Shown: in pieces, positions 32,474 through 41,439 of the stretch
Position numbering within the stretch: position 1 is the stretch's first letter
Layout: each line of letters starts with the position of its first letter
DNA from: Opitutia bacterium Tous-C1TDCM
GTDB taxonomy: Bacteria > Verrucomicrobiota > Verrucomicrobiia > Opitutales > Opitutaceae
DNA: 64,000 nucleotides
Assembly: GCA_002288455.1 (NCBI GenBank)
Contig: NEUS01000002.1
Span: 16,797-80,796 of the forward strand
Direction: 5' to 3'
Program-made: the position numbers and the translations under genes
The notes under the pieces: model-generated
The model's database searches: none
Told to the model about the DNA's origin: nothing
Seen by the model: only the letters and a program-made list of their open reading frames with translations

Positions 32474-34363
32474 TCAAGCCGCCGCCGCCGCTTGCCGGCA
32501 CCATGTCTGCCAGCAGGACCGCAGCGCGTCCGCCCAGCGGCGGGACTGCCCCGCGTGATCCAGCAGGATACTCCGCGCCAGATCCGCGCGCAGGCCCGCG
32601 CGAATTTCCCCCAGCCGCGTCGCATCGCGGGCCAGTTCGCACGCGCGGCGCACATAGTCGTCTTCCGAAGCCGCGATCCATTCCGGATGCCCGACCGCGT
32701 GCAACAGGCTGTCCCCCACCCGCGCGACATGCCGGTCGCCCCGCAGCGTCACCACCGGCACACCCATCCAGAGCGCTTCGCAGGTCGTGGTCGTCCCGTG
32801 ATACGGAAACGTATCCAGCGAAACATCCATGCGTCCGTACAATGCGAGGTGGCTCGCCGTATCCGCCGTGCGCTCGACCATTTCGACCCGGTCCGGCGCG
32901 ATGCCCGCGGCGGCCAGCCGGGCCGCAAAACGCGCCCGCGCCTCGGCTTCGCCCAGGCCCTCGCCTTTGAGGAGCAGCGCGGCGTCCGGCACCTGCACGA
33001 GAATCCGCGCCCACACCGCGAGCATGCGGTCGGTCACCTTCCCGAGATTGTTGAAGCAACCGAATGTCGTCCGCCCGCGGGCCAACTCCGGCGCAGGCGC
33101 CACCGGCGGCGCGTCCGCACTCGGCTGAAAGGTCCACGCGCATTCCGAGAATCGCACCAGCCGTTCCGTCGCCCACGCCTCCGCCTCCGGCGCCGGATCC
33201 GCCCGGCCGTCCGTAAACCGATAGTCCATCGCTTTCAGTCCGGTCGTATCGGGGTAGCCCAGATAATTGATCTGCACCGGCGCCAGCCGCCGCGCGAAGA
33301 GCGGCAGCCGGCAATTGATCCCGGTGTGCCCCGCCAGATCGACGAGCAGATCGGGCGCGTCCGTCCGGATCGTCGCTTCCACCGCCGCCGCCGGCTGGCC
33401 GATGAAGTTGCGCCACACTTTCGCATACCCTTTCAGCCGGGCCGACACGGCGTCTTCGCGGAAGTGATCGTGGTAGAGATAGAGTTCGAACTGCGCCGGA
33501 TCGAGCTGGCTGATCAGCGGCTCGAGGAAAAACGCGCACGAATGCGCCCGCAGGTCCGGGGAAAGGATCGCCAGCCGCAACCGCCGCCCGGGCTCCGGCC
33601 GGTTGGGAAACGCCGCCGTCGCCGCCACCCCGGCCGCCGCCGCCCGCCCGAAAGCCGCATGCTCGGCAAAAAGTTCCTCCCGGCTCACGTCGGCCAGATT
33701 GTGCAACGCGAGCAGCAGGTGGGAACGCGCCTCCAGATTGCCGGGCTGCAGGCCGAGAAACTGCCGGTAGTCCGCCACCGCCTCCGCCATGCGGTGCGTC
33801 TTGTGCAGCACTTGCGCCCGGCCGAGCCGGCCCTGCGCATAGGTCGGGTCCGCCTGCAGCGCCCGCTCGTGGCAGGCCAGCGCCTCCGTGTTGCGCCCCA
33901 TCAGCCCGAGTGTAAGCCCGAAATTGAACCAGCCGACCGCGTAGTCGGGCCGCAGGCCCGTGCACCGGCGATGGCATTCGACCGCCTCGGCGAGGCGGTC
34001 CTGGGTTTTCAGGCCGTAGGCGAGATTGTCCCAGCCTTCGTGGAAATCCGGTTTCAGTTCCACCGCCAGCCGCAGGCTCGCTTCGGCCGCCGCCGTCTGC
34101 CGCATCGCGAGCAGCGCCAACCCATAGCGCATCGCGCAGACCGCATGCTTCCGGTCCAGCCGATGCGCCCGGCCCAACAGGTCGACCGCCTCCGGCAAAC
34201 GGGCCAACTGGTAAGCGACCAAGCCCGAAAGGTGCAGGACGTCGAAGTGTTTCGGCGCCGCGACGCGGACTTGGCGGTAGTGCTGTTCCGCCTCCGCCAA
34301 CCGTCCGGCGCGGTGGTGCGCGATGCCCGCCTGAAGCAGAGATTGAAGTTTCGCCGGAGACAC
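32474..34363 (-). CDS. TPR-containing GT41 (OGT-like) glycosyltransferase, second copy
   Basis: A 629-residue cytoplasmic transferase with the same architecture as the one at 15160: TPR units (about 1-260; for example AVGWFNFGLTLGLMGRNTEAL) and a GT41 catalytic region (about 285-620) with LRLAILSPDLRAHSCAFFLEP, DLLVDLAGHTG, NYLGYPDTTGLKAMDYRFTD, TFGCFNNLGKV and DTFPYHGTTTTCEALWMGVPVV. The GTG at 34363 is chosen because TPR sequence begins there and because the track start at 34522 would overlap the divergent HDOD gene. It marks the right end of the glycosylation island. Likely target is flagellin or another surface protein; donor unknown. Confidence 0.87.
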   Translation of the reverse strand: MSPAKLQSLLQAGIAHHRAGRLAEAEQHYRQVRVAAPKHFDVLHLSGLVAYQLARLPEAVDLLGRAHRLDRKHAVCAMRYGLALLAMRQTAAAEASLRLAVELKPDFHEGWDNLAYGLKTQDRLAEAVECHRRCTGLRPDYAVGWFNFGLTLGLMGRNTEALACHERALQADPTYAQGRLGRAQVLHKTHRMAEAVADYRQFLGLQPGNLEARSHLLLALHNLADVSREELFAEHAAFGRAAAAGVAATAAFPNRPEPGRRLRLAILSPDLRAHSCAFFLEPLISQLDPAQFELYLYHDHFREDAVSARLKGYAKVWRNFIGQPAAAVEATIRTDAPDLLVDLAGHTGINCRLPLFARRLAPVQINYLGYPDTTGLKAMDYRFTDGRADPAPEAEAWATERLVRFSECAWTFQPSADAPPVAPAPELARGRTTFGCFNNLGKVTDRMLAVWARILVQVPDAALLLKGEGLGEAEARARFAARLAAAGIAPDRVEMVERTADTASHLALYGRMDVSLDTFPYHGTTTTCEALWMGVPVVTLRGDRHVARVGDSLLHAVGHPEWIAASEDDYVRRACELARDATRLGEIRAGLRADLARSILLDHAGQSRRWADALRSCWQTWCRQAAAAA

Positions 34364-34500
34364 GGGTTGGCCGGAGCTTCGGCACGACCGCCGCGCAACT
34401 TGAGTAGAAACCGCCTCAAGCGCATCCGGGTTGCGCCGATACTTTCCCCGGCCCCGGGCGCAACTGCCCGCACCGCCGCCCAACTTTCCACCGTATCCGT
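34364..34500. other. Divergent promoter region
   Basis: 137 bases between the leftward GT41 gene and the rightward HDOD gene. Promoters for both must lie here or inside the coding ends, but no convincing -35/-10 or sigma-28 element was recognised. Confidence 0.4.
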
Positions 34501-35427
34501 ATGCTGACGACGAACCTCGCAACGCCGCCGCGCACGACTCCCTTTTCCGAGGAGGAACTGCGCCGCCGGATCGACGCCTGCCCCAAGCTCGCTTCCCTCC
34601 AGAGCATCAACCGCGCGCTGAGCGATCTGGTCCGGTCCGAGCAGAGCCTGAGTTCGCAGATCGCCGAGGTCATCCGGCGCGATCCCTCGCTCTCGGCCCG
34701 GCTGCTGCGCATGGTCAACTCGGTCTATTTCGGGCTTTCGACCCGCGTGAACAATATCGAGGAAGCCGTGTTCTTCCTCGGCCTCCGCCAAATCCGCGAA
34801 CTCTCGATGGCGACTCCCATCATCGAGGAACTCGAGACGCTCCAGCCCGTCACCACGGCCTCGCTGCCCTGGAAGGAACTGTGGACGCACAGCATCGCCA
34901 CCGCGATCCTCACCCGGGAAATCCTCGCGTCGACGCAGCTGCACATCGACGACGACACCGACTACCTAATCGGCCTGCTCCACAACGTCGGCAAGGTCGT
35001 CATGGCCTATTCCTTCCCCGACGAACTGCGCACGCTGATGGCGATGCCCGCCGCCGATCCGGCCGAGTTCTGCAAATTCGAACTCGACGTCATCGGCTGG
35101 GATCACGGCCAGATCGGTGCGCACTACGCCGCCCGCCACAGTCTGTCCGAGGAAATCGTCTTCGCCCTGCGCTACCACAACGACCCGGATCGCGCGCCGC
35201 GGCACCGGCTCTTCGCCGCCGCCGTGCAAATCGCGGATCACGTGGTCCGCCACGCCGGCATCGGCGGCGGTTTCGAGCAGGTCGCGCCGGTCGCGGCCGA
35301 CGCCTGGCTCCAGCTCAGCGGCTGGCGCATTCTCTACGGGGCCGACGGCCCCGAATCCAAACTCGCCCGCGCCTCCCTCGCCAATTCCATCCAACGGCTG
35401 CCCTCCATGCTGCAGGGCCTGATCTGA
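34501..35427 (+). CDS. HDOD domain protein
   Basis: A 308-residue cytoplasmic signalling protein. The HDOD domain (about 25-225) is shown by CPKLASLQSINRALSDLV, the helix IRRDPSLSARLLRMVNSVYFG, IEEAVFFLGLRQIREL, the degenerate HD-like segment LWTHSIATAILTREI, and YLIGLLHNVGKVVM. HDOD proteins lack intact phosphodiesterase residues and usually act as scaffolds in signalling that involves histidine kinases or cyclic dinucleotides. It is followed 52 bases later by a hybrid histidine kinase, so the two probably work together. Confidence 0.9.
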   Translation: MLTTNLATPPRTTPFSEEELRRRIDACPKLASLQSINRALSDLVRSEQSLSSQIAEVIRRDPSLSARLLRMVNSVYFGLSTRVNNIEEAVFFLGLRQIRELSMATPIIEELETLQPVTTASLPWKELWTHSIATAILTREILASTQLHIDDDTDYLIGLLHNVGKVVMAYSFPDELRTLMAMPAADPAEFCKFELDVIGWDHGQIGAHYAARHSLSEEIVFALRYHNDPDRAPRHRLFAAAVQIADHVVRHAGIGGGFEQVAPVAADAWLQLSGWRILYGADGPESKLARASLANSIQRLPSMLQGLI

Positions 35428-35479
35428 TTCCCGGATTCTCCGCGCCGGACCGAACCGGCTCCGCCTCCAACTTTCCTCC

Positions 35480-37390
35480 ATGTCTGTCCTGATGACCGAA
35501 GCGATCGACCGTGCCGGACCCAAGTCCCCCTCCGGTGCCTGGCTCGGGGCCTGGGACAACAGCGCCGACGTCGCCTATTGCCGGGACCTCCAGGGCCGGC
35601 TCCTCGTCGCGAACCAGACCTTTGCGCGCAAATTCGGCCGGACCAGCGAGACCCTCAACCACTGCCGCCTCGCGGAGTTCATCCACCCCGACGACCGCAG
35701 CTCCCTGCTGGCGGGTGTCGGCGACCTCGCGCGGCCGCCGCACCGGGCCGTCGCGGAGCATCGCTGGCTCACGCCGCAGGGCGTGCGCTGGTTCTCGTGG
35801 GAGGAATCGGCAATCCAGGACGACGACGGCAGCATCGTCGCCATCCGCGCCATCGGCCGCGACATCACGCGCCAGCGCCTCGCGGAGGAACAATTCTACC
35901 GGCTCTCGCGCGCCGTCGAACAGTCCCCGGTCTCGATCGTGATCACGGACCTCGACGGCCGGGCCCAGTACGTGAACTACAAGTACACGGAGGTCAGCGG
36001 CCACACGCTCGAGGACCTGCTCGACGGCGACATCGAGGTGCTGCGCGACGGCCATCCGGACCAGCTTTCCTTCGACAACTTCTGGACCACCGTGCGCGCC
36101 GGCGGCGAATGGCGCGGCGAACTGACGACCACGCGCCGCGACGGCAGTATGGTCTGGGAATCCGTGAAAGTTTCCTGCCTGCGCAGCCCGGCCGGCGACA
36201 TCACCAACTACCTTTGCCTCCGCGAGGACATCACCGAGCGCAAGAAACTGGAACACGAGCTGCGCCAGGCGCAGAAAATGGAGAGCCTCGGCACCTTGGC
36301 CGGCGGCATCGCCCACGATTTCAACAACCTGCTCGCCATCATCAACGGCTACGCGGAGTTCTGCCAGCAGGGCACGCCGGAGCCGGCGATGTTGCAAAAG
36401 AGCCTGCGGGAAATCCACCGCGCCGCCCAGCGGGCGAGCGGCTTGGTCCGCCAGATCCTCACCTTCAGCCGCAAGACCGAGGTCCGTTTCTCCCCCGTCG
36501 ATCTCAACCAGCTGGCCCGCGATCTCGTCCACCTTATGGCCGAGACGTTTCCCCGCACCGTCACGATCCAGTTGGCGCTCCGCGACCGGCTGCCGAACCT
36601 GCTCGCCGACCAGAACCAGCTCCAGCAGATCGTCCTGAATCTCTGCGTGAACGCCCGCGACGCCATGCCGTCCGGCGGGGCCATCACGCTTTCCACCTCG
36701 ACCCGGCCCGGCGCCGCGCTGCGCCACCTCGGGGCCGAGGGCGGACGCGACTTCGCCTGTCTGGAGGTTTCGGATACGGGCACCGGCATGACCCCGGAGG
36801 TCCGGCAGCGGATCTTCGAACCGTTTTTCACCACGAAGCAGGGCAACCAAGGCACGGGCCTCGGCCTCGCCGTGGTCTACGGCATCGTCGTCGCCCACCA
36901 CGGTTTCATCGAAGTCGACAGCACGCTCGGCACGGGCAGCACCTTCCGGGTCTTCCTGCCGCTGGCGGTTTCGCAGGAAGCGATCGCCGCGGTGCAGGCG
37001 CCGACCGAGTTCCCCGGCGGTTCGGAAAACGTGCTCATTGTCGACGATGAGGAATCGCTGCGCACCCTGCTTTCCTCGGCGCTCAGCCGCAAAGGCTACG
37101 TCACCAGCACCGCCGCTTCCGGCCTTGAAGCCATCGAGGCGATCAGCGATCCCTCGCGCCGCTTCGAAGCCATGCTGCTCGATCTCAACATGCCGGGCGC
37201 CAGCGGTGTCGATGTGCTGAAAGTGAGCCGGATCTGCCGGCCCAAGCTCAGGGTGGTGATCATCAGCGGCCATCTGACCGCCGACATCCGCCAGGAATTC
37301 GAGCAACTCGGCCAACGCAGCTTCATCCAGAAGCCCTACAAATTGGACGACCTCGGCCGGCAACTCCGCGGCGTGCTGGACGCCGTTTAG
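35480..37390 (+). CDS. PAS-containing hybrid histidine kinase
   Basis: A 636-residue sensor kinase without membrane segments, so probably cytoplasmic. Order: PAS domain 1 (about 20-135; [22 protein letters not shown]), PAS domain 2 (about 140-255; [15 protein letters not shown]), HisKA with the phosphoacceptor His in [20 protein letters not shown] (about 277-296), HATPase (N box [14 protein letters not shown] box [19 protein letters not shown]) and a C-terminal receiver (Asp in [13 protein letters not shown]; Lys in [11 protein letters not shown]). The receiver allows an internal phosphorelay. The partner regulator is not encoded next to it; the HDOD protein is the nearest candidate. Confidence 0.93.
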   Translation: MSVLMTEAIDRAGPKSPSGAWLGAWDNSADVAYCRDLQGRLLVANQTFARKFGRTSETLNHCRLAEFIHPDDRSSLLAGVGDLARPPHRAVAEHRWLTPQGVRWFSWEESAIQDDDGSIVAIRAIGRDITRQRLAEEQFYRLSRAVEQSPVSIVITDLDGRAQYVNYKYTEVSGHTLEDLLDGDIEVLRDGHPDQLSFDNFWTTVRAGGEWRGELTTTRRDGSMVWESVKVSCLRSPAGDITNYLCLREDITERKKLEHELRQAQKMESLGTLAGGIAHDFNNLLAIINGYAEFCQQGTPEPAMLQKSLREIHRAAQRASGLVRQILTFSRKTEVRFSPVDLNQLARDLVHLMAETFPRTVTIQLALRDRLPNLLADQNQLQQIVLNLCVNARDAMPSGGAITLSTSTRPGAALRHLGAEGGRDFACLEVSDTGTGMTPEVRQRIFEPFFTTKQGNQGTGLGLAVVYGIVVAHHGFIEVDSTLGTGSTFRVFLPLAVSQEAIAAVQAPTEFPGGSENVLIVDDEESLRTLLSSALSRKGYVTSTAASGLEAIEAISDPSRRFEAMLLDLNMPGASGVDVLKVSRICRPKLRVVIISGHLTADIRQEFEQLGQRSFIQKPYKLDDLGRQLRGVLDAV

Positions 37391-37512
37391 CCGCCGCCGC
37401 CCGGGCCGTCGGCCCGGCCGGTGCAATTTCGTTTCAGATCCGGGGCCGGTGTGCCGAAGAGGACACCGGGCACAATCAGGACCATCCACCACCATGGACC
37501 GTCTTATACGAA

Positions 37513-38118
37513 ATGAATCACCGCGAACCTCCGCAATTGTCGGCGGGGTTGCGACGGACACTCCACTGTCTGTCGCTTTTTCTCCTCCCGGCATTTGCGC
37601 CCGATGGCGTCCAGGCGCTGCCACGCACGCGTCCGGCCCGCATCGGTTCCGACCTCGGCACGATGGAAGGAATTCCATACTTGCCGGTTGTGGGCCCTCC
37701 GCCCCTGCGCTTCCAGGAAGCGGCTCCGCCGCCCGACCTGGTCACGCGTCCGGCTGCCGCCGCGCCCCCCTTGCCCGCCCTTTCACCCGCGGAAACCTCC
37801 GTGGCTCTGGCGAATGCCGCCGCCTCGTCGGCCTCCGCCGCGCTCCTGGCGGAAGCCGAGCTCGCCGAGGAAGAGGCAAAATCCAAGACCAAGGCCGCCG
37901 CGGCCAAACCGGCAGCCCCGCCCGTCAAGGCGCCGCCGCCGATCTTGCCCGACAGCGGGCGGCCGACCGTCCGACCTGAGGATTTCCTGCCGTACTTCCA
38001 GGTGCCGATCTCCGGTCGCGCACCGGCCAACGTGACGATCGTCGCTCCGGTTCCTCCGGCCGCGCCGACTCCCGGCACGCTTCCGGCCAGTTCGGCCACC
38101 TACAAACAAACACCCTAA
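37513..38118 (+). CDS. Secreted Ala/Pro-rich protein of unknown function
   Basis: A 201-residue protein with a plausible signal peptide (about 1-36; hydrophobic core LHCLSLFLLPAFA) followed by low-complexity sequence rich in Ala, Pro and Glu, then a slightly more ordered end containing RPEDFLPYFQVPISG. No domain was recognised. Its stop codon is directly followed by the ATG of the TPR gene with no spacer, so the two are co-translated. It might be a linker or scaffold protein of the cell envelope. Confidence 0.7.
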   Translation: MNHREPPQLSAGLRRTLHCLSLFLLPAFAPDGVQALPRTRPARIGSDLGTMEGIPYLPVVGPPPLRFQEAAPPPDLVTRPAAAAPPLPALSPAETSVALANAAASSASAALLAEAELAEEEAKSKTKAAAAKPAAPPVKAPPPILPDSGRPTVRPEDFLPYFQVPISGRAPANVTIVAPVPPAAPTPGTLPASSATYKQTP

Positions 38119-39651
38119 ATGACCCGCCGCCGATTCCTGTCTTCCCGTCGCGCCTTTGCCTGCGCCTGGCTGGCTTTCGCGCTCTTCACGAGCGCGCAGG
38201 CCGGACTGAAGGGAGCGGAATCCCATCCGCCTTCGGCTCCCGCAACTCCCGCGACGGCTTCCCCGGCCAAACCGCCGGCGCATGCCGCCGACCACGGACC
38301 AACTCCGGCCCCCGAGGCCAAGGCCCCGGCCCCGGCAGCCGCGGCCCATCCGGAACCCGCCGCCGCCAAGTCCGAAGCCAAGCCCGACGCCCATGCCGCC
38401 GAAGCCGCGGCCGAAGCCCAGGCGGCCAAATCGGCCAAACGGAAACGGACCACGGACGAAATCGGCGGCCTCCTCGCGCTCGGCGCCAATCTCGCGGAAC
38501 GCGGCGACTACTCCGCCGCCGAAATCGCCTACCATCAGGTGCTCGATTCCCTGAAGGTCTCGCAGACGGACGTGAAATCGGCGCTGCTCGGCCTCGCCCG
38601 GATGTTCCGCCGCCAAGGCGCCTCCACCAAGGCCGCCGCGATCTACGAGCGTTACATCAAGGAGTACCCGACCGACGAACGCACGCCCGACGCCCTCCTC
38701 GAATTGGGCCGTACCCTGCGCGAACTCGGCGTTTACAAAACGGCCGTGGCGCGCTTCTACAGTGTCATCAACTCGACGCTCAAATTGCCCGGCGATGGCT
38801 TCGACCGTTACCAGCTCCTGGCCCGCACCGCCCAGTTCGAGATTGCGGAAACCTATTTCCAAGCCGGCGACTTCGCCGAGGCCAACAAGTTCTTCACCCG
38901 GCTCCGCCTCCTCGATCTCGCTCCGGTCGACCGCGCCCGCGCCCACTTCAAAGCCGGCTACGCGCTCAAATTGCAGGGCGATCTCGACGGCGCGATCAAC
39001 ACGCTCCGCGCCTATGTCGAACAGTGGCCGGAAGACGAAAACATCCCGGAAGCGCGCTACCTGATGGCGATCTCGCTGCGGGAACTGAAACGTCCGCAGG
39101 AAGCTTTCGCCCAAACCTTGGAGCTGCTGCGCACGGAAAAAGCCCGCATCGACGCCGACCCCAAACGCTGGGCCTACTGGCAGCGCCGCACCGGCAACCA
39201 GCTGGCCAACGACTTCTTCGAAACCGGCGACACGCTCAACGCCCGCGCCATCTACGCCGGTCTCCTCGCGATCTCGACCGAGAACGCCTGGCGCCTCCCG
39301 ATCACCTACCAACTCGGCCTCTGCGACGAACGTCTCGGCCATCCGGACCGCGCCCGCGTCTCCTATCAGGCCATCATCGATGCCGCCGGCAAGAATCCCG
39401 GTTCCGATGTCACCGAGCTCGCCACCATGGCCCAGTGGCGCCTCGACCATATCGACTGGCGCGAGCGGACCTCCGGCCAGATCTCTTCTTATTTCGGCAG
39501 CGTCCCCACGCCGCCCGAACCTGCGGCGCCCGCTCCCGCCGCCTCGCCCGCCTCGCTCGATGCCATCAAGCCCGGTCCGGTTTCCGCCGCTCCCCGGCCC
39601 GCTCCCACACCCGCGCCCGGCGGCGCCATGAAGACCGCCGCCACCCCATGA
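38119..39651 (+). CDS. Secreted TPR-repeat protein
   Basis: A 510-residue exported protein. A signal peptide ends near AQAG (about 33); a long Ala/Pro/Lys linker follows (35-110). The main body (about 115-445) consists of tetratricopeptide-type helix pairs such as GDYSAAEIAYHQVLDSL, GASTKAAAIYERYIKEYPTDE, GDFAEANKFFTRLRLLDL and GDLDGAINTLRAYVEQWPEDE, as in YbgF/BamD-like proteins that scaffold envelope complexes. The C-terminus is again Ala/Pro-rich. It sits between the secreted Ala/Pro-rich protein and a FlgN-like gene that overlaps its stop, so all three are probably one operon. Confidence 0.85.
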   Translation: MTRRRFLSSRRAFACAWLAFALFTSAQAGLKGAESHPPSAPATPATASPAKPPAHAADHGPTPAPEAKAPAPAAAAHPEPAAAKSEAKPDAHAAEAAAEAQAAKSAKRKRTTDEIGGLLALGANLAERGDYSAAEIAYHQVLDSLKVSQTDVKSALLGLARMFRRQGASTKAAAIYERYIKEYPTDERTPDALLELGRTLRELGVYKTAVARFYSVINSTLKLPGDGFDRYQLLARTAQFEIAETYFQAGDFAEANKFFTRLRLLDLAPVDRARAHFKAGYALKLQGDLDGAINTLRAYVEQWPEDENIPEARYLMAISLRELKRPQEAFAQTLELLRTEKARIDADPKRWAYWQRRTGNQLANDFFETGDTLNARAIYAGLLAISTENAWRLPITYQLGLCDERLGHPDRARVSYQAIIDAAGKNPGSDVTELATMAQWRLDHIDWRERTSGQISSYFGSVPTPPEPAAPAPAASPASLDAIKPGPVSAAPRPAPTPAPGGAMKTAATP

Positions 39652-40028
39652 CCCAGCTCGAAACCATCCAGGAACATCAGCGCCTGTGCGACGAGATCCA
39701 CCAGTGCGTGCTCGATGAAAACCGATTCCTGCGCCAGCAGCAGCGCGCTCCCGACGCCGCGTTGCTCGAACGCAAACGCGACCTGCTCGCCCGCCTCGAC
39801 ACCACGCTCGCCGCCCTCCGCGCCGTGCCGGCGGCCTCCGCCCGCGAGCCGCAGACACGCGACCAACTCGAAAAGACGCGCGCGCGCATTTTGCAGATTC
39901 TCCAACTCGACAAGGAAAATGAACAGCTGCTCCTCCGCTGCAGTCTCGCCCCGACTCGCCCCGCCGGCACTGCGGCGCCGGCAGCCTCGGTCTCGATGCT
40001 GCAGAAAATCTACGCGCGTTGTTCGTAA
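39648..40028 (+). CDS. FlgN-like small helical protein (putative flagellar chaperone)
   Basis: A 126-residue, fully helical protein starting at an ATG that overlaps the TPR gene's stop (ATGA). The sequence LCDEIHQCVLDENRFLRQQQ, then LLERKRDLLARLDTTLAAL and RARILQILQLDKENEQLLL fits the FlgN pattern, in which an early Glu-rich helix is followed by a K-x2-LL helix and a long coiled coil. FlgN chaperones hook-filament junction proteins. The assignment is tentative because no junction genes are nearby. The track ORF from 39024 runs in the wrong frame through the TPR gene. Confidence 0.5.
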   Translation: MTQLETIQEHQRLCDEIHQCVLDENRFLRQQQRAPDAALLERKRDLLARLDTTLAALRAVPAASAREPQTRDQLEKTRARILQILQLDKENEQLLLRCSLAPTRPAGTAAPAASVSMLQKIYARCS

Positions 40029-40074
40029 GCCGCCGTTGCCGTTTCTGGCCGCCGCCTGATCCGGCAGTTCCGAA

Positions 40075-41439
40075 CTACTCCGGCCGCCCCGGCTCCCGCT
40101 CTTCGCCCGCCAACCGCCGCAACACGCGGCCCGCCGCGGCGACGATTTCCCGTCCCGCCTCGTCCGTCCCCGCCCCGACATCCGTCATTTCGTAGCCGCC
40201 CTGGCGCTTGCCGCCGGGCAATCCGAAATAACCGACGCCACGGCCGTTCGCATAACCGAGCACCAAGGTGTTGAAAAACGGCGACGCCGTCTGGATCGCC
40301 GTCGCGATTTCCTGCAACGGTTCGCCCGGCAAAAAGACCAGAGTCAGCTCCCCGCTGCGCACCGCGCTGATTTCCGCGGCCAAGGTTTCCGTGCGCATCC
40401 CGGCCTTGACCTCGGGGTTTACCGATAAAGCCAGCGTCTCGCTCGCCACCCGCAGCCGGCCCGGCCGCAGCGTCACTGCTTTCGCCGCCGCCGCCGCCGC
40501 CCGCTCCGCGACCGCCGCCCCCATCTCGCCCGCCACCTTCAAGCCGCGGCGCGCGGGCACGATGTCGCCGGCGCAACCTTGCAGAAACAGCGCTTCGCCC
40601 CCGAGCCGTTCCCGCAGCGCCGCCGTCGCCGCCCCCGGCCAATCCGCCGATAGGCCCTTGTATCCGCCGTAAACGACGACCGCGTGGATCGGCACGTGGA
40701 ACAAGGTCGCCACCGCGCCGCCCCCGGCCCCGCGCAAACCGACCACCGTCAGCGTCGGATCCACGATCCCGAACCGCAGCCCGCCCGGCAGCACCGCGGG
40801 ATTCTCCGGTATCAACATACTCTGGACGGTACCGTCCGGCCGCACCGGCCGCCGGTTGAACATCCATTCCCCCACCGTCGCCCGGCCCAAGTGCAACGTC
40901 ACCGGCACCTGCGCCGCTTCCGCGCGCCGCACCGTTTCCACCGTCTTGCGGACCAACATGTCCGCCCACGTCCGGTAAGCCGGGTACTTTTGCGCCGCCG
41001 CGGACAAGCCTTGCTCCCGCGGCATCAGCGGCTCCGGCCCCATCTCCGATTTCGGCCCCGCGTGGTTGTGCGTCGCCTGGATCATGATCCGCTCCGCCGG
41101 AATGCCCGTCCCCGCCGCGACTTCGCGCCGCACACGGGCCACCGCAAACTCCCGCGCATCCAGCAAATCCCAACCGACCAAAGCGACCTTGGTCTCGCCG
41201 TCGCCCAGGACCACCGCCCGCACGTACAGCGGATCGTGCACTTCGCCGTAGGGCCGCGGCACGGTCCAGTTGGGCAGGCCCGGATCCGGCGTGATGTCCG
41301 CGGTGGCCGCTCCCGCCGTCAAACGGATCTCCGCCGCTCCCGCCGCTCCGGCCGTCAGCGTCAGGACGAAAAGGAATCCCGCCCATCGCGCCCGCCCCGT
41401 CGCCCGCGTTTCGCGCCCCGCGCGTTCCGCCCCGCTCAT
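40075..41439 (-). CDS. Secreted neutral/alkaline ceramidase-like protein A
   Basis: A 454-residue exported protein related to the N-terminal domain of neutral/alkaline non-lysosomal ceramidase. After a signal peptide (about 1-40, ending GAAGAAE) come the family blocks: TAGAATADITPDPGLPNW, DPLYVRAVVLGDGETKVALVGWDLL, MIQATHNHAGP (metal-binding His pair), VAVEW-like and LFLQGCAGDIVPARRG. Length equals the N-terminal catalytic domain only. In Verrucomicrobiota and Planctomycetota such proteins are common and their substrates mostly unproven. Its ATG overlaps the preceding gene's stop (ATGA). Confidence 0.82.
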   Translation of the reverse strand: MSGAERAGRETRATGRARWAGFLFVLTLTAGAAGAAEIRLTAGAATADITPDPGLPNWTVPRPYGEVHDPLYVRAVVLGDGETKVALVGWDLLDAREFAVARVRREVAAGTGIPAERIMIQATHNHAGPKSEMGPEPLMPREQGLSAAAQKYPAYRTWADMLVRKTVETVRRAEAAQVPVTLHLGRATVGEWMFNRRPVRPDGTVQSMLIPENPAVLPGGLRFGIVDPTLTVVGLRGAGGGAVATLFHVPIHAVVVYGGYKGLSADWPGAATAALRERLGGEALFLQGCAGDIVPARRGLKVAGEMGAAVAERAAAAAAKAVTLRPGRLRVASETLALSVNPEVKAGMRTETLAAEISAVRSGELTLVFLPGEPLQEIATAIQTASPFFNTLVLGYANGRGVGYFGLPGGKRQGGYEMTDVGAGTDEAGREIVAAAGRVLRRLAGEEREPGRPE

